A stretch of DNA of 64,000 bases from Sinorhizobium numidicum (GTDB taxonomy: Bacteria > Pseudomonadota > Alphaproteobacteria > Rhizobiales > Rhizobiaceae): assembly GCF_029892045.1 (NCBI RefSeq), contig NZ_CP120368.1, forward strand, positions 2,044,001 through 2,108,000, written 5' to 3'. How positions within the stretch are numbered: position 1 is the first letter of the stretch; every line of letters starts with the position of its first letter. The position numbers and the translations under genes are program-made. This document shows positions 57,770 through 64,000 of this stretch, piece by piece. Below the pieces are notes generated by a model. The model was not told where the DNA came from. It saw only the letters and a list, made by a program, of their open reading frames with translations, and searched no databases.

Positions 57770-58819
57770 TTGAACACGGCCGCCATAGATCAAACCAACG
57801 CACGACCGCTCGACAAGACAACGGCGCCGATGATCGACCCGTTCGGCCGCGCCGTCACCTATCTGCGTGTCTCGGTCACTGATCGCTGCGACTTCCGCTG
57901 CACCTATTGCATGGCGGAGCACATGACCTTTCTGCCGAAGAAAGATCTGCTGACGCTGGAAGAACTTCACCGGCTCTGTTCCGCCTTCATCGCCAAGGGC
58001 GTGCGGAAGCTTAGGCTCACCGGCGGCGAACCGCTGGTGCGCAAGAGCATCATGTTTCTCGTACGCGAGCTAGGCAAGGAGATCGAGGCCGGTCGGCTGG
58101 ATGAGCTGACGCTGACGACCAACGGTTCGCAGCTCTCGAAGTACGCGGCCGAGCTCGCCGATTGCGGCGTCCGCCGGATCAACGTCTCGCTCGATACGCT
58201 CGATCACGACAAGTTCCGCCAGATCACCCGTTGGGGCGAACTGGCGAAGGTGCTGGAGGGCATCGACGCGGCGCAGGCAGCCGGCCTCAAGGTCAAGATC
58301 AACACGGTCGCACTCAAGGGCTTCAACGACGCCGAGATTCCTGACCTGATGCGCTGGGCGCATGGGCGCGGAATGGACCTGACGCTGATCGAAACCATGC
58401 CGATGGGCGAGGTGGATGAGGACCGAACCGACCATTACATGCCGCTCTCGGAGATGCGCGAACGGCTCGAAACGCAGTTCACGCTGAAAGATATCCCATA
58501 TCGTACCGGCGGCCCTGCCCGCTATGTCGAAGTACTGGAGACCGGCGGCCGACTCGGGCTCATCACACCGATGACCCATAACTTCTGCGAAAGCTGCAAC
58601 CGCGTCCGCCTCACCTGCACCGGCACGCTCTATATGTGCCTCGGCCAGAACGACGCTGCCGATCTGCGTGCGGCGCTGCGCGCCACCGATGACGACGCCT
58701 ATCTCTCGCAGGTCATCGACGAAGCGATCGGCCGCAAGCCGAAGGGTCACGATTTCATCATTGACCGCGACCACAACCGCCCGGCCGTCGCCCGCCACAT
58801 GAGCGTAACCGGCGGCTGA
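57770..58819 (+). CDS. moaA: GTP 3',8-cyclase MoaA
   Basis: First step of molybdenum cofactor synthesis: radical-SAM cyclisation of GTP. The 349 residues have the N-terminal cluster CDFRCTYC (CxxxCxxC), [11 protein letters not shown], the second cluster in [14 protein letters not shown] with a later Cys in YMCLGQ, and the essential C-terminal Gly-Gly (SVTGG). It starts with TTG at 57770 behind AGGGAG; this gives the expected length. mobA and mobB, for later cofactor steps, lie 4 kb downstream. Confidence 0.95.
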   Translation: MNTAAIDQTNARPLDKTTAPMIDPFGRAVTYLRVSVTDRCDFRCTYCMAEHMTFLPKKDLLTLEELHRLCSAFIAKGVRKLRLTGGEPLVRKSIMFLVRELGKEIEAGRLDELTLTTNGSQLSKYAAELADCGVRRINVSLDTLDHDKFRQITRWGELAKVLEGIDAAQAAGLKVKINTVALKGFNDAEIPDLMRWAHGRGMDLTLIETMPMGEVDEDRTDHYMPLSEMRERLETQFTLKDIPYRTGGPARYVEVLETGGRLGLITPMTHNFCESCNRVRLTCTGTLYMCLGQNDAADLRAALRATDDDAYLSQVIDEAIGRKPKGHDFIIDRDHNRPAVARHMSVTGG

Positions 58820-58941
58820 CCCTTTACCCAGAACCGCCGCCAGCAGGCGCGCAGGCATCCGAGTACTACTGCCCTTCAGCCGCCTTCAGGCAGCTTCTCC
58901 ACGCGAGCGGGGCGAAGGGACAAGCGGCCACCTCCGTACCC

Positions 58942-59045
58942 CTACAGCGCCGCGCGTCTTATCAGACGCGCAAAGGACGCTGTAGCGCCTTGAATTGCTG
59001 CATGTTTTTATCCTTAAATCGGCTACGATTTAAGGAAACACGCAG
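58942..59045 (+). repeat. RIME-like repeat, copy I
   Basis: Full-length copy (CTACAGCGCCGCGCGTCTTATC ... ATTTAAGGAAACACGCAG) in the 312-base convergent gap between moaA and the chemoreceptor gene. The GCGCGTCT/AGACGCGC change on both arms keeps the first stem paired. Confidence 0.92.
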
Positions 59046-59131
59046 TAGTGTTGCAGCGATATCCGCCTCCCCCTGAGAGCGTCCTCTCTCCCCACAGAGA
59101 GAGGGCTTACGGCGAGAGTGCAAGGTCACAT

Positions 59132-61681
59132 TTAAGCAGCGTAGGTCGATCTGTAGGCGCCCCGGCCCTGGCCACCGATGCCACTGGTTCCGGTCTTGAA
59201 GCGTTCGATCTTTTCGTTGAGAACTTCCACCTGCCGACGCAGACCGTGGATTTCGGCGGTGTTCTCCTCGACCATCGCGGCGTTCTGCTGCGTGATCAGC
59301 TCGACCTCGTGAACGGCCGCATTGACTTCGCTGAGCCCGGTATACTGGTCTGCCGCGGCGGCCTCGATGTTGCTGACGAGCTGGTGGATGGTGGTGATGT
59401 GATCATTGATGACCGCCAGTGCGTCGCCGGTCTCCTGCACCAACGAAACGCCGCTGCGCACCTGGGCGGAGCTTGCGGAGATCAGCCCCTTGATTTCGCG
59501 CGCGGCACCGGCGCAGCGCTGTGCCAGTTCCCGCACTTCCTGCGCCACCACAGCGAAACCGCGGCCGGCCTCACCCGCCCGTGCCGCCTCGACGCCGGCA
59601 TTCAACGCCAGAAGGTTGGTCTGGAAGGCGATCTCGTCGATCACCCCGATGATCGTGCCAATCTTCTCCGACGAACGATTGATTTCCGCCATGGCATCGA
59701 TCGCCTTGGCGACGACCTGGCCGGAATGCTGCGCATAGGAATTCGTCTCGTCGACCGAGACCGTCGTCTGCCGCGCGCTCTCGGCGGTCGAGCGAACGAT
59801 TTCGGTGAGCTGCCGGAGCGCCCGCGAGCTTTCCTCGAGCGCTGCCGCCTGCTGTTCGGTGCGGCGCGCAAGATCATCGGCAGACGCCGAGAGATTGCCG
59901 GTGCCGCCGGTGATCTCTTCTGTGACGAGCCGGACGTCGGTTAGGGTCGCACGCAGGGCTTCGACGGCATTGTTGTAGGTGCGCGCCATGACGACGTAAT
60001 CCGCCGGCAGGTCTTCCGCCATGCCCTCTTCGAGGTTGCCTGCGGCAAGCTGGGCAAGGACATCGGAAAGGGCGTTGAGCGCCTGCATCTGCTCGGCCTC
60101 GATGCGAGCACGTTCTTCGGAGCGGCGCGCCTGTTCCTCGGCCGAGAGTGTGCGCGCGGCCTCCGCCTCGCGTTCCAGCCGCACATTCTCCAGTGCATTG
60201 TCGCGGAAGACGGCGACGGAACGGACCATATCGCCGATCTCGTCGCCGCGATTGCGGCCTTCGATTGCCACTTCCAGGTCACCATTGGCGAGCCGCGTCA
60301 TGGTGTCGGTGACGCGCCTCAAAGGCCCACGCAGCGTCTCGACGAGCATCAGGCCGCCGATGATCGCCAGCAACGTTCCAGCGACCATCGCCACGATCGA
60401 GACCGTCGCCGAACGCTGGCTATCCTGCTTTCCGGCTTCCTGGGCGCTGCTGACGAAGCTCTCCAGCGTGCCGCTCGCGTCGGCGACAAGGGTCGCGGCT
60501 TCCGACTTTGCCGCCTGCCAGCGTGCGCCGACATCGATCAGTGCGGCGGTGCCCATGTCGATGTTGTCGAGCGAGGGTCCGAGCTTCGTCGGCAGATCAC
60601 GCAGCGCCGCGTTCTTGCCGCCGAGTTCTGAGAGTTTTTGAGCCGTTTTGCGAACGGCGTTAATGTCGGCGATTACCAGTTCGCGGCTTGCTGCCTCGAG
60701 CCGGCGGTGCAGTTCGCTGATGTGGAAACGCGTGTCGTCCAATCCCTTGAACGTCTCGCCCATCAAGGCAATCAGCGTCTTCAGCGTCGAGATTTCACCA
60801 TCCATGCCAACGAAGCGTTTGGCGGCCGTGTCGGAATTTTTCGCCGCCTCCTTGGCGAAGTCGGCCTCGTATTTCGAGAACTTGCTGAGGATCGGCACAA
60901 GTGCGCTCTTCTTGGTTTCGCTATCCTCGGCGCCAGCGAGGATCGCCTGGACCTTCAGTGCCTGCTCCTTGACCTCGCCGATCGGCTTCTTGGTCTTGTC
61001 GGAGGCGATCTTCTCAGACTCTCCGATCTGCTTCAGCAGGTGGGGCAGCAGCTTGTTCGCCTGTTCGATCTTTGCATCCGGATTGACGGCCATGGTCACC
61101 GGCAGGCGGAATTTCTTGATCCGTTCTGCAAGACCCTGATAGGCGGCCGCGTCGAAGAGCAGCGCCTTGGCGAAGGCTTCCTTCTCGCCCGACTCCTTCT
61201 GGATGATATCGATCTGCTTATAGGCGCCATTGCCATTTTTGATCATGTCGGCGAGCGCCGCTTCCAATGATGTCGTTACCGAATCCCGTTCGACCTTGAT
61301 CGCCCAGAGCTTCTCCGTCTGGCGGCGCATCTCACCGCCGAGCGCAACCACCGAGGCAATCTGGGTCTTATCCGCATCCCGCGTCAAAAGCGCATCAAGG
61401 GCTTTCACCCCCTCTTCCTGCTCATCGATCTCCTTGGCCAGCGTGTCCCGCGTCTCCTCGCTCGGGTCATCCGCAAAAGACTGCAGGGCACTGCGCAAGG
61501 CCTGGAAATCCGAGAGATTATTGATCGTCTCGCGCGTCACGGTCATGTGCCCGTTGAGGGTGCGCGCGGTGAAAAAGCCGACAAGTCCGATCCCGGCGAT
61601 CAGCGCTACGAGCGGGACCACGAAGAGGAGGACTTTTGTGACGATGCGAAGGCGCTGCAGAAGACGATCTATGAAAGACAT
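59132..61681 (-). CDS. Methyl-accepting chemotaxis protein
   Basis: 849 residues. Membrane helix 1 (about 14-38), a large periplasmic helical sensor of nearly 390 residues that may be a bimodular helical type, membrane helix 2 (about 425-448), HAMP segments (RRVTDTMTRLANGDLEVAIEG and a second ALSDVLAQLAAGNLEE) and the signalling tip EIAFQTNLLALNAGVEAARAGEAGRGFAVVA region (conserved NLLALNA, EAARAGE). There is no C-terminal CheR-binding pentapeptide. ATG 61681 heads the first membrane helix. The ligand is unknown. Confidence 0.93.
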   Translation of the reverse strand: MSFIDRLLQRLRIVTKVLLFVVPLVALIAGIGLVGFFTARTLNGHMTVTRETINNLSDFQALRSALQSFADDPSEETRDTLAKEIDEQEEGVKALDALLTRDADKTQIASVVALGGEMRRQTEKLWAIKVERDSVTTSLEAALADMIKNGNGAYKQIDIIQKESGEKEAFAKALLFDAAAYQGLAERIKKFRLPVTMAVNPDAKIEQANKLLPHLLKQIGESEKIASDKTKKPIGEVKEQALKVQAILAGAEDSETKKSALVPILSKFSKYEADFAKEAAKNSDTAAKRFVGMDGEISTLKTLIALMGETFKGLDDTRFHISELHRRLEAASRELVIADINAVRKTAQKLSELGGKNAALRDLPTKLGPSLDNIDMGTAALIDVGARWQAAKSEAATLVADASGTLESFVSSAQEAGKQDSQRSATVSIVAMVAGTLLAIIGGLMLVETLRGPLRRVTDTMTRLANGDLEVAIEGRNRGDEIGDMVRSVAVFRDNALENVRLEREAEAARTLSAEEQARRSEERARIEAEQMQALNALSDVLAQLAAGNLEEGMAEDLPADYVVMARTYNNAVEALRATLTDVRLVTEEITGGTGNLSASADDLARRTEQQAAALEESSRALRQLTEIVRSTAESARQTTVSVDETNSYAQHSGQVVAKAIDAMAEINRSSEKIGTIIGVIDEIAFQTNLLALNAGVEAARAGEAGRGFAVVAQEVRELAQRCAGAAREIKGLISASSAQVRSGVSLVQETGDALAVINDHITTIHQLVSNIEAAAADQYTGLSEVNAAVHEVELITQQNAAMVEENTAEIHGLRRQVEVLNEKIERFKTGTSGIGGQGRGAYRSTYAA

Positions 61682-62081
61682 TGCGGGACCCCGGATTCTT
61701 ATCATGGGAAGAACATGCCCGCGCGGCTGGCTTCCTTGCGGCGCGCTGCGCCAGCGGTGGAAGCATTGACGAACTGCCGGCGGAAGCACCTGCCAGGCTC
61801 CAGCGGGGCAGTTCCGGATCGACGGACAGACAGATGTCCGGGCCGTCATCCACCGATCGCTTCATGCGATTGGACTGCGGATTCGCAAGGACGATAGAAA
61901 GCGAAGCTTAAGATTCAACGAACGGGCCTTTTCCGCTGCCCGGCTAGCCTCCCAGCTGGTCTGCAGACAGAGAATGCGTTTGCGCCGGATGGCAGCCAAT
62001 GCTTAAACATTAGGCGATTTCTCAACGGATTCGCCCGCTGCCCGACGGCCAAGCGCCACCCAAGACCATCAGGAAGAACGA
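61682..62081. other. Divergent intergenic region between the chemoreceptor and DMT permease
   Basis: 400 bases between outward-facing starts. No repeat, hairpin or convincing gene was seen; promoters for both genes are expected here. Confidence 0.4.
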
Positions 62082-62990
62082 ATGCATTCCTCTGCCAATT
62101 TCCGCGGCATCGTCTTCATGTGCCTTGCCATGGTCGCCTTCGCTTGCAACGACGCACTGGTCAAATCCGTGACCGGGGTCATGAATACCGGCCAGATCAT
62201 GTTCATACGCGGCCTGTTGACGACGATGATGGTGGTCGTGATCGCGCATCGGTTCGGCGCGCTGCGGCCGGTGCGAACGATCTTGAGGCCGGTCATCATC
62301 CTGCGCATCGTGATGGAGGCGCTGGCCTCCATCACCTATATCTCCGCGCTCGGACAGATCCCGCTCGCCAACGCGTCCGCGATCATGCAGGCGCTGCCGC
62401 TCGCCGTCACGCTTGGCGCCGCACTCTTCCTTCGGGAGCCGGTCGGCTGGAGACGATGGGCGGCAATCATCGTCGGCTTCCTGGGCGTGCTGATCGTGCT
62501 TAGGCCAGGACCGGAAGGTTTCACCCCGGTCGCGCTGACCGTCGTCGCCTGCGTCTTCGTCACGGCGACGCGTGATATCTGCACGCGCCGAATCGGCGGC
62601 GAGGTGCCATCGCTCTTCATCACCGTCACGACCGCATTTGTGACGACGTTGGTGGGCGCGGCGCTCATCGTGCCGTTCGGCGGCTGGCAGCCGATATCGT
62701 CGACCTCCTTCACGCATATCGCCGGCGCTAGCGTGCTCTTGATGCTCGGTTACCAGACGATCGTGCTCGCGATGCGCGACGGCGATATCTCGGTGATTGC
62801 GCCGTTCCGTTACACGAGCCTTCTCTGGTCGATCACTCTCGGAATCGTCTTCTTCGCAGAAACACCGGATCGCTGGATGCTCGCGGGCGTTGCCGTCATC
62901 GTCGCCTCCGGGCTTTACACTTTCTATCGCGAAAGCATGCGCAGCCGGCAGAAGGTCGCGCAACGTTCTCTCGCCGGTCCGCTGGAATAG
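62082..62990 (+). CDS. EamA/DMT-family permease
   Basis: 302 residues with ten predicted membrane helices in two EamA repeats (about 8-140 and 150-285); each repeat ends in a helix with the typical GxxLxxxPxG-like stretch (GFLGVLIVLRPG in the first). Substrates of this family are mostly unknown exporters of amino acids or metabolites. It lies 13 bases before mobA on the same strand and may be in one operon with mobA-mobB. Confidence 0.9.
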   Translation: MHSSANFRGIVFMCLAMVAFACNDALVKSVTGVMNTGQIMFIRGLLTTMMVVVIAHRFGALRPVRTILRPVIILRIVMEALASITYISALGQIPLANASAIMQALPLAVTLGAALFLREPVGWRRWAAIIVGFLGVLIVLRPGPEGFTPVALTVVACVFVTATRDICTRRIGGEVPSLFITVTTAFVTTLVGAALIVPFGGWQPISSTSFTHIAGASVLLMLGYQTIVLAMRDGDISVIAPFRYTSLLWSITLGIVFFAETPDRWMLAGVAVIVASGLYTFYRESMRSRQKVAQRSLAGPLE

Positions 62991-63003
62991 GGAAAGAACC
63001 TCG

Positions 63004-63666
63004 ATGCCCACGGCACGCGGGACAGATCGACAATGGCGCCCGCCGGCGGTCATCCTCGCTGGCGGCCGCTCCTCGCGTATGGGAAGCCCCAAAGCAGGGC
63101 TCCTGCTCCGTGGCCGGACGATGCTCGACCGCATCATCGAGCGGCTAGAGCCGCAGGTCGAAAGCATCGCGCTCAATCTCAACGCCGATCCCGGAGTTGC
63201 ATTGCCGCCGAACCTCGTCGTGGTCGCCGACACGATGCCTGGTTTTTTCGGCCCGCTTGCCGGCATCCTGACGGCGATGCGCCACGCCGGGCGGACGGCG
63301 CCAGCCGCAAGCCACGTCCTCACCGTGCCAACCGACACGCCGTTTTTTCCGGACAATGTCGCAAGCCGGCTCGTAGACGCAGTTACCTCGGGTGAAGAAA
63401 TTGCCGTTGCATGGTCCGACGGCAAGATGCACCCGCTCTTCGCGCTCTGGCCGGTCGCGCTTGCGGATGACCTGGAGGCGTGGATCCGTACCGACGAAAA
63501 GCTGCGCGTGCGCGCCTTCATTGCACGCCACCGGTCGACGGCGGTAGACTTTCCCTTGAGCGCGACGAAGGCAGGACCGCTCGACCCCTTCTTCAACATC
63601 AACACGCCGGAGCAGCTTCGACAGGCTGAAGAATGGCTGAAACGCCTTGAGGATCACTCACGATGA
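63004..63666 (+). CDS. mobA: Molybdenum cofactor guanylyltransferase MobA
   Basis: Links GMP to molybdopterin to form the MGD cofactor of enzymes such as nitrate reductase. The 220 residues open with the nucleotide-binding VILAGGRSSRMGSPKAGLLL, followed by DTMPGFFGPLAGILTAM and the metal-binding TDTPFFP, and end with FFNINTPEQL. GGGAAAG lies before ATG 63004. It overlaps mobB by four bases (ATGA), indicating coupled translation. Confidence 0.95.
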   Translation: MPTARGTDRQWRPPAVILAGGRSSRMGSPKAGLLLRGRTMLDRIIERLEPQVESIALNLNADPGVALPPNLVVVADTMPGFFGPLAGILTAMRHAGRTAPAASHVLTVPTDTPFFPDNVASRLVDAVTSGEEIAVAWSDGKMHPLFALWPVALADDLEAWIRTDEKLRVRAFIARHRSTAVDFPLSATKAGPLDPFFNINTPEQLRQAEEWLKRLEDHSR

Positions 63667-64000
63667 GCCAACCCAGGACATTCGGCATCGCCGGCTGGAA
63701 GAATTCGGGCAAGACCGGCCTAATGGTTCGTCTCGTCAGCGAAATGACGCGGCGCGGCTATGTCGTCTCGACCGTCAAGCACGCCCACCACGATTTCGAC
63801 ATCGACAAGGTCGGTGCCGACAGTTATCGCCACCGCGAAGCGGGCGCCCATGAGGTGACGATCGTCTCCTCAACGCGCTTTGCGATCATGCACGAATTGC
63901 GCGGCGCGCCGGAACCTTCCTTCGAGGAGATCCTGGCGCGGCTTGCACCTTGCGATCTCATCCTGATCGAAGGCTATAAGCGCGAGCCGATCCCGAAGAT
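63663..64000 (+). CDS. mobB: Molybdopterin-guanine dinucleotide biosynthesis protein MobB (cut by window end)
   Basis: The first 112 residues are in the window. A P-loop GWKNSGKTGLMVRLV binds GTP; then STVKHAHHDFDIDK and the DLILIEGYKREPIPKI motif follow, all typical of MobB. MobB assists MobA, probably in nucleotide handling or cofactor delivery. The gene overlaps the mobA stop by four bases. Confidence 0.95.
   Translation, partial: MSQPRTFGIAGWKNSGKTGLMVRLVSEMTRRGYVVSTVKHAHHDFDIDKVGADSYRHREAGAHEVTIVSSTRFAIMHELRGAPEPSFEEILARLAPCDLILIEGYKREPIPK

Overview
The window is a stretch of chromosome from a fast-growing rhizobium, most likely Sinorhizobium/Ensifer and close to S. meliloti or S. medicae. 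The evidence is a dense, GC-rich set of housekeeping genes in recognisable rhizobial order, a cobalamin-riboswitch-controlled bluB, the dme-sinR-sinI quorum-sensing neighbourhood, and about ten copies of a roughly 104-bp two-palindrome intergenic repeat that matches the RIME elements of Sinorhizobium. No tRNA, rRNA, CRISPR array, insertion sequence, phage or plasmid gene was found. The content reads as core genome.

Layout. 1-5.5 kb: the end of an unidentified gene, ddl, a VOC-family protein and the petABC (fbcFBC) operon for the cytochrome bc1 complex. 5.8-9.6 kb: two tandem half-size ABC exporters. 10.1-14.3 kb: trmL; a NADPH-FMN reductase/MFS pump operon divergent from soxR, with a clear SoxR operator in a 19-bp-spacer promoter; and a frameshifted MFS gene. 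14.4-20.5 kb: a small conserved ORF, hemF, a BON protein, and a four-gene Mla/Pqi-type lipid transport operon. 20.7-23.9 kb: a DgcA-like racemase/epimerase, an HcaT-like MFS protein and an LpxH-like metallophosphoesterase. 24-28 kb: dme, sinR and sinI, with a lux box. 28-31 kb: a DUF2865 protein, bluB and its B12 riboswitch. 30.5-36.5 kb: an SDR/PhyH operon divergent from a LacI regulator, a TolB-like propeller protein and nadE.

36.7-48 kb: an OpgB-like phosphoglycerol transferase, a frameshifted DUF1003 gene, an orphan TadE/TadG pair, an unidentified 300-aa protein, a GFA-family protein, class II DAHP synthase, gor, a DUF2059 protein and rpiA. 48-57.5 kb: gph, a large L,D-transpeptidase, fumC, a diguanylate cyclase, a small L,D-transpeptidase, a PPOX flavoprotein, an alpha/beta hydrolase divergent from a MarR regulator across an 18-bp palindrome, and a DUF971 protein. 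57.7-64 kb: moaA, a chemoreceptor, a DMT permease, mobA and mobB (cut by the window end).

How it fits together. The window combines respiration (bc1), haem, cobalamin and molybdenum cofactor synthesis, NAD synthesis, C4-dicarboxylate metabolism (malic enzyme, fumarase), redox defence (soxR, gor) and envelope maintenance (ddl, two L,D-transpeptidases, lipid transport, glucan modification). I did not find a convincing undescribed system. The most useful observations are the SoxR-type promoter, the sinI regulatory palindromes, the RIME copies packed into convergent gene junctions (one supplying a stop codon), a nested palindrome between phyH and lacI, and two single-base frameshifts that could be real or sequence errors.
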